Source: Corynebacterium kefirresidentii
GTDB lineage: Bacteria > Actinomycetota > Actinomycetes > Mycobacteriales > Mycobacteriaceae
Reading direction: 5' to 3'
NCBI GenBank assembly: GCA_002154655.1
Contig: NGUZ01000002.1
Location: 1 to 64,000 of the forward strand
DNA length: 64,000 nucleotides
The notes beneath the pieces were generated by a model. That model did no database searches. It saw only the letters and a list, made by a program, of their open reading frames with translations, and was not told the DNA's origin. Made by a program: the position numbers and the translations under genes. Below are positions 1 through 7,157 of the stretch, piece by piece. Each line of letters opens with the position of its first letter. Position 1 is the stretch's first letter.

Positions 1-379
1 CGCCGGCTCGTGCGCGGCGAATCCACCGCGAGCCAGGTCCGGAATCGCCGTGGGTGACCACGTCGACATCGACTGTGGCCTCTTCTGAATGGAGCGCGCG
101 GATGGTATACCAGCGCAGGTCCGGCCGCCTCTCCTCGCAAATCGCGCTTACCGCCGAGCGGAGGTTTATGCCGTCGACGGGGAAGGGCCTAAATTCCTGT
201 CCGGCTTGTGGCATGACGAGTCCAAAGAATTCATCGGGTCCGGAGAAGGTGTATGTCCGGAATGCCTCGGCATAAAACGTCAGGCGGTGCAGGCGCGGCC
301 GGATCCGTTTATTAGCGGTCAGAATAACGGGGATGAGTTCGTGTTGACGCATCGTGGCCGATTGTGGGGAAGAGTTCAT
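1..379 (-). CDS. Siderophore-interacting protein (FAD/NAD(P)H ferric-siderophore reductase family), C-terminus cut by window edge
   Basis: The minus strand carries an open frame from an ATG at 379 to the window edge (126 codons seen). The visible part is the N-terminal FAD-binding half of the SIP/ViuB family: RLHRLTFYAE in the first strand region, the flavin-binding RWYTIRAL (R-x-Y-T), then VDVDVVTHGDSGPGSRW, which fits the family's DxDxVxHG-GPGSRW block. These enzymes release iron from imported ferric siderophores by reduction in the cytoplasm. It is divergent from a ferric-siderophore ABC importer, and a DtxR-like box lies between them, so iron repression of both is likely. A second in-frame ATG nine codons in is a possible alternative start. 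The NAD(P)H-binding half is outside the window. Confidence 0.85.
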   Translation of the reverse strand, partial: MNSSPQSATMRQHELIPVILTANKRIRPRLHRLTFYAEAFRTYTFSGPDEFFGLVMPQAGQEFRPFPVDGINLRSAVSAICEERRPDLRWYTIRALHSEEATVDVDVVTHGDSGPGSRWIRRARAG

Positions 380-398
380 GCGTCTAATATACTCATAA

Positions 399-417
399 TA
401 AGCTAAGGCTTGCCTAA
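399..417. promoter_or_regulatory. Putative DtxR iron box in a divergent promoter region
   Basis: TAAGCTAAGGCTTGCCTAA matches the DtxR/IdeR 19-bp consensus TTAGGTTAGGCTAACCTAA at 14 of 19 positions, including most of the central GGCT and the terminal CCTAA. It sits between the siderophore-interacting protein gene and the ABC importer. A weaker half-site (TAGGCTAA, 434-441) lies downstream. Expected role: Fe2+-DtxR repression of both divergent transcripts. Confidence 0.65.
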
Positions 418-479
418 AATACTCTTTGCGGTATAGGCTAAGCAAAGTTATTTTCCTCCTTCTTGAAAGGGTTAGCCTG

Positions 480-1427
480 GTGAAGATTTTCGGCCGTCGT
501 AGTTTGGGTGCAGTAGCAGTGCTTTCTGCCGGAGCCGTAGCCTTAGGAGGCTGCTCCCGCGGTGAAGGCGATGAAACGGCTAAGGCTACTGACGCTTCCA
601 GCGAGCAGCGCGTGGCTAGCCTGGGCCTGGGTGACGCCGATACACTGCTTGCCCTGGGGATTACTCCCGTGACGGTGGCACCGTGGGGTGCTGAGGGCGA
701 TGGCGACCCCTCCGGCGTCGGCCCCTGGGCAGAGAAGCTTTTGGGCGACGCAAAGCCTGAGGTGATTTATAACACCGCAACCGGATTCACCGCGGATACC
801 TTTGAGCAGATCACCGCGGCAGACCCCACCCAGATCATTGCGGTGAACCAAGCCGTCGATGCGCATACGAAGGATTCCCTGGAAGACATCGCGCCTACCA
901 CCATCAAGCCAGATGGCTATGAAGACTGGCAGGTGCCCTGGGAAAAGCAGGTAGAAACCATCGCAGACGCGGTGGGTAAGGAAGACGAAGGCGATAAGCT
1001 TATCGATGACACCGAAAAGGCCTTCGAGGAATTCCGCCGCGAGCACACGGAATTGCAGGATAAATCTGCGGCCATCGTCATGCCTTATGATGGCAAAATT
1101 GGCCTCTACACCGAGGAGGACGGGCGCGGACAATTCATCGAGGATCTTGGCATGGAGATCCCCGATGCCTTGCGGGGCGATGGCAGTAGCTTCTTCGTTG
1201 ACATTGCCCCAGAAAATTACGCAAAGCTTAACCAGGTTGATTACCTCTTTGTCCTGGACTACAACGGTTCCTCCGAAGCCTTGAAGAAGGATAAGACCTT
1301 CCAGGGCCTCGACGTTGTCAAGGACGGTCGCGTGCGCTACCTGGATACGGATACCGGTAATGCCATGAGTATGCCGAACCCGGTGACCATCCCCTGGGCA
1401 GTAGATAAGTTTGAAGAGAAGCTGTAA
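480..1427 (+). CDS. Ferric-siderophore ABC transporter substrate-binding lipoprotein
   Basis: A 315-residue periplasmic-binding protein of the FhuD/FepB type (PF01497). A GTG at 480 is chosen because GAAAGG lies about nine bases upstream and the next residues form a lipoprotein signal: KIFGRR, a hydrophobic stretch, then lipobox ALGGC with Cys25 as lipidation site. The frame is open back to an ATG at 426, but that extension overlaps the control region and spoils the signal peptide. The body has features typical of the family (VASLGLGDADTLLALGITPV near the N-terminus; YNGSSEALKKDKTFQGL and a C-terminal VTIPWAVDKFEEKL). It leads a four-gene importer operon and should bind a ferric siderophore outside the membrane. 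The substrate cannot be told from sequence. Confidence 0.88.
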   Translation: MKIFGRRSLGAVAVLSAGAVALGGCSRGEGDETAKATDASSEQRVASLGLGDADTLLALGITPVTVAPWGAEGDGDPSGVGPWAEKLLGDAKPEVIYNTATGFTADTFEQITAADPTQIIAVNQAVDAHTKDSLEDIAPTTIKPDGYEDWQVPWEKQVETIADAVGKEDEGDKLIDDTEKAFEEFRREHTELQDKSAAIVMPYDGKIGLYTEEDGRGQFIEDLGMEIPDALRGDGSSFFVDIAPENYAKLNQVDYLFVLDYNGSSEALKKDKTFQGLDVVKDGRVRYLDTDTGNAMSMPNPVTIPWAVDKFEEKL

Positions 1428-2519
1428 TTGTCAGCAACCACGAAAGTCGGCCAAAAAATCCAGACGGATAACACCTCAGATAGTCCTGCCGCCACCGTCA
1501 CCGGCGCCGCCGCACCGGTAATGACGCGGGCACAGAGTCACAAGCTGCTCCTTGTTGCCCTCATCCTCGCCAGCCTGGTGTTGGCGGTGGCGTCCTTGGC
1601 GCTAGGATCCCGCTCGATTCCGCCCGGGGAGGTCATCGCAGCCCTGCACGGAGCAGGGGAGCAGGATATCCACGATATCGTGTGGAACCTGCGCATGCCG
1701 CGCACCTTCCTGGCTTATTTCGCCGGCGCGGCCCTTGCTGTGGCCGGTGTACTGGCGCAATCGTGGACCAGAAACCCGCTGGCGGATCCAGGGTTTATTG
1801 GTGTTACCGCGGGTGCGTCATTCTTTGTTGCCATAGGCACGGCCATCGGCATTGCTACCTCCACCGGTATGCGGACTACCCTCGCGCTCGCTGGCGCGGG
1901 TATTACCACGCTGCTGGTCTTAGCCGTATCGCGGCGGTTTCAGGATCCTCTGACGCTCGTTCTGGTAGGTGCCGGCGTCTCCGCCGCCTTGGGATCGGGC
2001 GCGATGATCATCGGCCTTTATTCCACGGACGTCCTCGATAGCATGCGGCGGTGGACCATCGGATCCACCTTTGGCCGCGGCCCAGAAGACGTCGCGATCG
2101 CGGGCATAGGGCTTGTTCTCGGCCTAGCGTGTGCGGCGATGGCGGCTAGACCCCTCGACCTTTTGGCTATGGGGGAGGAGTCCTCCCTCGCCTTGGGCGG
2201 ATCACCCACCACCGCGCGGGTGGGCGCGGCGCTCAGCGTCGTGGTGCTGGCCGGCAGTGCAACGGCGGCAACGGGTCCCATTGCCTTCGTCGGCTTTGCC
2301 ATTCCCCACATCGTGCGGCGGGTGGTGGGCCCTAGCGTTGCTACCATGCTTTTGCCCTCCGCGCTCTTGGGTGGTTGTGCCGTGCTTGCTGCTGATATCA
2401 TTGGCCGCCTCATTGTGGGCAGCTCGGAGCTGGAGATGTCCATCGTCCTCGCGATAGTGGGTGCACCCTTCCTCATTTGGGGTGCCCACCGCGGCGTGGG
2501 CAGAGCGTGGGGGCAATAA
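1428..2519 (+). CDS. Iron-siderophore ABC transporter permease (FecCD family)
   Basis: A 363-residue polytopic permease of the FecCD/BtuC family. Family marks are WNLRMPRTFLAYFAGAALAVAG, RNPLADPGFIGVTAGA (the loop typical of FecCD permeases) and GPIAFVGFAIPHIVRR near the C-terminal coupling region. The most upstream start is a TTG that follows the TAA of the lipoprotein gene directly, giving a charged, low-complexity N-tail of about 35 residues before the first membrane helix. An ATG at codon 32 is an alternative. It should form a heterodimer with the next permease in the membrane. Confidence 0.88.
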   Translation: MSATTKVGQKIQTDNTSDSPAATVTGAAAPVMTRAQSHKLLLVALILASLVLAVASLALGSRSIPPGEVIAALHGAGEQDIHDIVWNLRMPRTFLAYFAGAALAVAGVLAQSWTRNPLADPGFIGVTAGASFFVAIGTAIGIATSTGMRTTLALAGAGITTLLVLAVSRRFQDPLTLVLVGAGVSAALGSGAMIIGLYSTDVLDSMRRWTIGSTFGRGPEDVAIAGIGLVLGLACAAMAARPLDLLAMGEESSLALGGSPTTARVGAALSVVVLAGSATAATGPIAFVGFAIPHIVRRVVGPSVATMLLPSALLGGCAVLAADIIGRLIVGSSELEMSIVLAIVGAPFLIWGAHRGVGRAWGQ

Positions 2520-2522
2520 CGC

Positions 2523-3557
2523 ATGGCCGCAATCAGCACTATTTTACAAGCGCAGCAACGCCGTCGGCACGCGCGCGTGCTCGCTTCCACGTTGGCATTT
2601 ATCCTTATCGCCCTTATCGCGTACTTAGTATTGTTGGGGCAAGGTTCCGTGGAACTGAGCCCACGGCAAGTCATCGATGTCCTCACCGGCGGCGGTAGCG
2701 AGAGCCACATCAGGGTGGTGTGGGACTTGCGCCTGCCGGTTGCTATCGCCACCGTCATCGTGGGCACCGCCCTCGGCCTGGCCGGTTCTTGGACGCAAAC
2801 CATGGCCCGCAACCCGCTCGCCTCGCCGGATATTTTAGGCGTGACCGGCGGGGCATCAGTGCTGGTGGTCTTGGGTACCGTGCATTCGCGCCCCAGTTTC
2901 GCTGAGGACATCCCGGAGTTTTGGTGGCGGGCATGCTTGGCGACGATCGGTGCCTTCCTCGTTGTCCTCCTCCTCGCCGCCCTTGGTGGCATCGGTACGA
3001 GCAACCGCATCGTCATCGTCGGTATTGCCTTATCTCTGATGTTTCAGGCCATCGTGGCGTATTTGATGCGCAGCGCCCAGGTCCTGCGCGCTGCGGAGGC
3101 GCAAACGTGGCTTGCGGGATCGACTGGATTTGTGCGCATGGAGGTTATCCTCCCACTTCTGGCCGCATTAGCGCCGTTTCTCGCTATAGGAATCTGGTGC
3201 GCGCGGGAGCTGCCGCTGCTTGCCCACGATGATTCCTCCGCAACCACCTTGGGCGTGAATATCTCCCGCCAGCGCGCTCTTCTGCTTATCGCGGCAACCG
3301 GTATCAGCGCCGTGGTGGTCTCGGTGGTGGGACCCATTGGGTTTATCGCGCTGCTAGCGCCGCACCTGGCGCGGATGGTGGCGCGCACACCCACGCCATC
3401 GCCGCTGGCATCGGCAGCCGCGGGCGCGGCGTTGCTTACCGTGTGCGCCGTCATCGCTGGCGCTATCCCGGTAAACGCGCCGGTGGGTGCGGTTTCCTCG
3501 GTCATCGGCGGCTGCGCCTTGGTGATAGTGGTGTGGAATGCGGCCGGGCGCAGCTAA
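2523..3557 (+). CDS. Iron-siderophore ABC transporter permease (FecCD family), second subunit
   Basis: A 344-residue FecCD permease starting three bases after the first permease ends. It shows WDLRLPVAIATVIVGTALG, the RNPLASPDILGVTGGAS loop and the VGPIGFIALLAPHLARM coupling segment, with about nine to ten hydrophobic helices. Two different permease genes in one operon fit the heterodimeric FepD/FepG arrangement. Its C-terminus ends in a short basic tail. An 85-bp gap then separates it from the ATPase gene. Confidence 0.88.
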   Translation: MAAISTILQAQQRRRHARVLASTLAFILIALIAYLVLLGQGSVELSPRQVIDVLTGGGSESHIRVVWDLRLPVAIATVIVGTALGLAGSWTQTMARNPLASPDILGVTGGASVLVVLGTVHSRPSFAEDIPEFWWRACLATIGAFLVVLLLAALGGIGTSNRIVIVGIALSLMFQAIVAYLMRSAQVLRAAEAQTWLAGSTGFVRMEVILPLLAALAPFLAIGIWCARELPLLAHDDSSATTLGVNISRQRALLLIAATGISAVVVSVVGPIGFIALLAPHLARMVARTPTPSPLASAAAGAALLTVCAVIAGAIPVNAPVGAVSSVIGGCALVIVVWNAAGRS

Positions 3558-3642
3558 ATGTTGCGCCGCGGCACAGCGGGGGAAACGGACAAACACAGCG
3601 CCGGATGGTGCTAGACAGTCATACGTGGATGAAGGAAAAGAT

Positions 3643-4485
3643 ATGACGAATAATCGGCCTAATCAGCCTAAACAGCCCACGAGCCCGAAGCCTCGGTGTA
3701 GCCTCCGCGCCACCGGCATTCATGCGGGATATAAGGATGGCGAGGACATCCTTGCCGGTGTCGATCTGCACGCCAGCGCCGGCGAAGTCACCACGCTCAT
3801 TGGACCCAATGGCTGCGGCAAGTCCACGCTGCTGAAAACTCTCTCGAAAATCCTGGCCCCGCGGCAGGGCAGCGTCATGGTCGGGGACGCTGACCTACAT
3901 GCGCTGTCCGCGAAGGATGCCGCGCAGCAGGTGGCGCTGCTGCCACAGCACCCCGTGGCCCCCGATGGGCTGCGGGTAGGCGAGTTGGTCGCGCGCGGGC
4001 GTCATCCCTATCAGGGGAGGATGCGCGGCCTTTCCGCTACGGATCGGGAGATTATCGCGCAGGCCTGCGAGGCTACCGACATTGTGGACTTCCTCGATCG
4101 TGATATCGCTTCGCTATCGGGTGGGCAGCGCCAGCGCGTCTGGCTGGCGTTGGCACTGGCACAAGATACGCCTGTGCTGCTTCTCGACGAACCCACGACC
4201 TTTCTCGACCCCGCCCATGCCATGCGCATGCTGGAGTTGGCACGCGCGCAGGCGCAGGCGGGAAAAACAGTGGTTGTAGTCCTGCACGATCTCATGCTGG
4301 CGGGCCACTATTCTGATTCCATGGTGGTGATGAAAGCCGGCGATATCATCGCTCGCGGGGCGCCGAAACAAGCGTTGTCCCCGAAGGTATTGGCGCAGGC
4401 CTATGGCATCGAGGCTGAAGCCTGGGAGGATCCGCTGGGCGATGCCCCCATCATTGTTCCCCGCCGCGTCGTAGCGGCGCATTAG
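3643..4485 (+). CDS. Iron-siderophore ABC transporter ATP-binding protein
   Basis: A 280-residue FepC/FhuC-type ATPase. It has Walker A GPNGCGKST (residues 54-62), the Q-loop at LLPQHP, signature LSGGQRQR, Walker B PVLLLDEPT and the H-switch VVVLHD. The ATG at 3643 is preferred to an upstream in-frame ATG because GAAGGA lies just before it. The first about 20 residues are polar and poorly conserved. It powers the importer formed with the two permeases and the lipoprotein. Last gene of the operon; no clear hairpin terminator was seen in the 36 bp before the convergent gene. Confidence 0.9.
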   Translation: MTNNRPNQPKQPTSPKPRCSLRATGIHAGYKDGEDILAGVDLHASAGEVTTLIGPNGCGKSTLLKTLSKILAPRQGSVMVGDADLHALSAKDAAQQVALLPQHPVAPDGLRVGELVARGRHPYQGRMRGLSATDREIIAQACEATDIVDFLDRDIASLSGGQRQRVWLALALAQDTPVLLLDEPTTFLDPAHAMRMLELARAQAQAGKTVVVVLHDLMLAGHYSDSMVVMKAGDIIARGAPKQALSPKVLAQAYGIEAEAWEDPLGDAPIIVPRRVVAAH

Positions 4486-4521
4486 TGGAAACCTGCCAAT
4501 AGTGGCTGTGTGCCAGACGCT

Positions 4522-4914
4522 TTACGTGACCTTTCGTTGTACATCTAGAAAGGAAATTGCCACTACAAAAAGATTGAGCACGCTTCCCGCGCCGAGCAAA
4601 AAGGTCCCGATTCGATAGGAGCCTGTGCCTACAGCGGCCATGTTGCCGTAGATATAGACCCAGATGCCCCAGCCGATGAGCAGCACGAGGCCGGCAAGCC
4701 CGGAGAGCAGGCGGAGGCTACGAGGGGAGGCGGGGGCGAAGAACTTATAGGCGGCGTCGACAAGCGTGCAAGCCGCAAGCCCCAAACTCAGCCCGCCGGT
4801 CAACCAAACAGGAAGTAGAGCGGCGGTGCCAAAGACTACCGGCAAGATGAATGCGAGAAATGCCAGGACGAAGAGCGCGGAGTGCAGCCACAGGGTGCGC
4901 TTGGTGTAGGTCAT
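4522..4914 (-). CDS. Small four-helix membrane protein, function unknown
   Basis: A 130-residue hydrophobic protein with four predicted transmembrane segments (roughly residues 9-30, 33-53, 67-90 and 100-122), short polar loops and a basic end (VQRKVT). I do not recognise a family. Its ATG overlaps the stop codon of the fructokinase gene in an ATGA arrangement, so the two are almost certainly co-transcribed and translationally coupled. A link to sugar metabolism is suggested only by that context. Confidence 0.6.
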   Translation of the reverse strand: MTYTKRTLWLHSALFVLAFLAFILPVVFGTAALLPVWLTGGLSLGLAACTLVDAAYKFFAPASPRSLRLLSGLAGLVLLIGWGIWVYIYGNMAAVGTGSYRIGTFLLGAGSVLNLFVVAISFLDVQRKVT

Positions 4915-5795
4915 AGCGCTGACTCTACTTCCTCACGCCGTGGTGGGTTAGCACCCTTGCGTGAAACGGTGATCCCTGCGGCGGCCGCGGCGAAGGACAG
5001 GATTTCCTTCCACTCCGCAGCTCCTAGTTCAGACAAAGCGGTGGCGTCGAGCCCGCGCTCATCAATCTGGGTCAACAATGCGGCCATGATGGTATCGCCG
5101 GCGCCAATGGTGTCGGCGACGGTGACCTTTGCGGCCGGCACCTGTAGTGCGGTGTCACCGGCCTGAACGCTAAGGCCCTCCCAACCGCGGGTAACTACGA
5201 CGACGGGGACCTGGGAAATGAGGTCGGTGCCGAGGAATTCCACCTCCTCGTCGGAAAGCTTGAGCACAGTGACGTGGGGGAGCAGGTCCGCTAGGAATTC
5301 TCGGTGCTCCTGGGTGGCGTAGAACGGGCGGATATTCGGATCGAGGGCGACCAAAGTGCCTTGTGCGGCGAAATCCTTCAATAGTTGCGCATAGCGGGAG
5401 GCGCCAGGTTCAAGGGCAAGGGAGACCGTGCCAAAGCACGCGATATCGGCCGGAACCAAGTGTGGCTCAACCAAGCGGTCGGCGGTGCCCTCGATGTAGA
5501 AGTTATAGGAAGCGGAGCCGTCCTCATGGATGGTCGTGACGGCTAGCGTGGTGGGCTCATCGCCACGCTGCAGGTGGGTGGTGGTCACGCCTTCTGTCTC
5601 AAGGCGGCCAACGAGTTCCTGGCCAAATCCATCGGTAGAAAGGCGGGACTGGAACTCTACGTCCGCCCCCAGTCTCGCGGCCGCGATGGCCACGTTAAAT
5701 GGCCCGCCGCCCAGCGCCGGGGTGTGGTCGTTCAAGCTGCCAGGGGCTACTGGAACGAGGTCCACGAGCCCTTCACCGCACACATGAATAGTCAT
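4911..5795 (-). CDS. PfkB-family carbohydrate kinase, probable fructokinase
   Basis: A 294-residue ribokinase-fold sugar kinase. It carries the PfkB signatures GGGPFNVAIAAARLG (about residues 29-43) and the C-terminal DTIGAGD, whose last Asp is the catalytic base, plus ALDPNIRP in the middle. The start MTIHVCGEGLVD is near-obligatory because the first beta-strand begins there. It is divergent from a sucrose-6-phosphate hydrolase gene with only 20 bp between start codons. The likely role is phosphorylating the fructose freed inside the cell to fructose-6-phosphate. Fructokinase is the best reading from context. Other hexose or nucleoside substrates cannot be excluded from sequence. Confidence 0.82.
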   Translation of the reverse strand: MTIHVCGEGLVDLVPVAPGSLNDHTPALGGGPFNVAIAAARLGADVEFQSRLSTDGFGQELVGRLETEGVTTTHLQRGDEPTTLAVTTIHEDGSASYNFYIEGTADRLVEPHLVPADIACFGTVSLALEPGASRYAQLLKDFAAQGTLVALDPNIRPFYATQEHREFLADLLPHVTVLKLSDEEVEFLGTDLISQVPVVVVTRGWEGLSVQAGDTALQVPAAKVTVADTIGAGDTIMAALLTQIDERGLDATALSELGAAEWKEILSFAAAAAGITVSRKGANPPRREEVESAL

Positions 5796-5801
5796 ATTTT
5801 C

Positions 5802-5808
5802 ATAGTAT
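5802..5808. promoter_or_regulatory. Symmetric bidirectional -10 element shared by two leaderless genes
   Basis: Only 20 bp separate the divergent ATG codons at 5795 (minus) and 5816 (plus). The centre reads ATAGTAT. On the plus strand TAGTAT (5803-5808) is a TANNNT -10 element ending seven bases before the plus ATG. On the minus strand TACTAT (5807-5802) ends six bases before the minus ATG. There is no room for a Shine-Dalgarno site on either side, so both mRNAs should be leaderless and start from one two-way promoter. Confidence 0.6.
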
Positions 5809-5815
5809 CGGTGAT

Positions 5816-7024
5816 ATGAACTACCGGCCCAATTTTCACCTTGCCCCACCACAAGGCCGCCTCAATGATCCCAATGGTGTCTTTGTAGACGGTGATACCT
5901 TGCATGTTTACTACCAGCATGACCCTGCCTTCCCGCGCCAGCCCAAGCGCACCGGCTGGGGCCATGCGACCACACGTGTTTCCGCGCCCACGCCATGGCA
6001 GCACCACCCGGATGCCTTATACCCGGATCTGCCCTATGACAAGGATGGATGCTATTCGGGCGGCGCGGTGGTCGATGGCACCGATGTCTGGCTGTTTTAT
6101 ACAGGCAACCTGAAACAAGACGGCCGCCGCATTCCCTCGCAGAACCGCGTGCGCGCCCTCGACCCTTCGGGCCCTGAAGGCGGCATCTATCTCCGCGATG
6201 AGAATAACCCCCTCATCCCGGACTCCCCGGAGGGCTATACGGGCCACTTCCGTGACCCGCAGATCACCCGCGACGGTGACGGTTGGCGGATGGTCATCGG
6301 CGCCCAAACCGAAGATGAACGCGGCACCATTGTTCTCTACCGCTCCCAGGACTTAGCGCAGTGGGACTTTCAGGGCGAGATTGTTTTCGATGATCCTTCC
6401 CAGCTGCCGGGCGGATATATGTGGGAGTGTCCTAATCTCCTCACGCTAGGGGACAAGCAGGTACTCATCTTTTGCCCGCAAGCAGAAACGGACCGTTGCG
6501 GCTATGTCGTGGGCACGCTCGAAGGGTTGGATTTTCACATTGAGCGCGGCTTTACACTCTTGGATCACGGCACCCAGTTTTATGCGCCGCAGGCCACCGA
6601 GGACGGCATCCTGCTGGGGTGGATGGGCATGCCCGCCCAGGATGACACTCCGGCGCAAGGCTGGGTGCACACCTTGACCCTGCCACGCCGCATCTGGCTG
6701 GAGGGTGACTACTTGCACCAAGAGCCGCTGTGGTCTGCCTTGCCGGAGACCCACGGGCGCGAAGGCTTTGGCTCCACCATCGATATCAAGGGCGAAGGTT
6801 CCTTTGCTCTTATCGACGCCGCCGGGGATGAAGCTTTCCGCGTCACCCAACGCGACGGGACCATTTCCTTTAATGGCGGAGAACCCATCGACTGCCCGGA
6901 TGGTGACATGCGCTTGATTGCGGATGGCTGCGCCGTTGAGGTCTATGCCGGGGGTGGTCGGATTGCTGCTTCGTTCGCGGTGTTTGGCGAGTCACCTTGG
7001 CAGGGGTGGGAACCGCGCGGGTAG
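5816..7024 (+). CDS. scrB: Sucrose-6-phosphate hydrolase / beta-fructofuranosidase (GH32)
   Basis: A 402-residue glycoside hydrolase family 32 enzyme. The N-terminus has FHLAPP followed by LNDPNG with the nucleophile Asp18, then FRDPQI with the transition-state Asp, and WECPNL with the acid/base Glu204. A short C-terminal beta-sandwich follows. The length is a little below typical bacterial sucrases (about 450-500). No signal peptide is present, so it is cytoplasmic and should cleave sucrose-6-phosphate made by the PTS permease encoded next. The start is fixed by the NDPNG distance. With the fructokinase and the PTS gene it completes a sucrose pathway. Confidence 0.9.
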   Translation: MNYRPNFHLAPPQGRLNDPNGVFVDGDTLHVYYQHDPAFPRQPKRTGWGHATTRVSAPTPWQHHPDALYPDLPYDKDGCYSGGAVVDGTDVWLFYTGNLKQDGRRIPSQNRVRALDPSGPEGGIYLRDENNPLIPDSPEGYTGHFRDPQITRDGDGWRMVIGAQTEDERGTIVLYRSQDLAQWDFQGEIVFDDPSQLPGGYMWECPNLLTLGDKQVLIFCPQAETDRCGYVVGTLEGLDFHIERGFTLLDHGTQFYAPQATEDGILLGWMGMPAQDDTPAQGWVHTLTLPRRIWLEGDYLHQEPLWSALPETHGREGFGSTIDIKGEGSFALIDAAGDEAFRVTQRDGTISFNGGEPIDCPDGDMRLIADGCAVEVYAGGGRIAASFAVFGESPWQGWEPRG

Positions 7025-7058
7025 GTGTACCTATCACCGGTGAAGTTGCCAACACTCC

Positions 7059-7142
7059 GCCCGAATGTGTGGACTTAGGCCCGAATTCCAGCTGTAATGG
7101 ACATAAGTAGTCACGTCCGGTATTAGGATGTGATCCATTACA
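7059..7142. promoter_or_regulatory. Candidate operator/promoter region of the sucrose PTS gene
   Basis: Three signals lie in the 133 bp before the PTS gene. GCCCGAAT occurs twice in direct orientation (7059-7066 and 7079-7086), exactly 20 bp apart. A perfect nine-base inverted repeat, TGTAATGGA (7093-7101) and TCCATTACA (7134-7142), has centres 41 bp apart. A TANNNT -10 candidate, TAGGAT (7124-7129), lies between the arms, so the right arm would overlap the transcription start. The spacing near whole helical turns suggests regulator binding. The regulator is unknown. Confidence 0.45.
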
Positions 7143-7157
7143 CTGAAGGGCTCTTCT

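Noticed and set aside
543..1133. A 196-codon minus-strand frame inside the siderophore-binding lipoprotein gene
   Set aside because: Antisense to a well-supported lipoprotein gene with an intact signal peptide and operon context.
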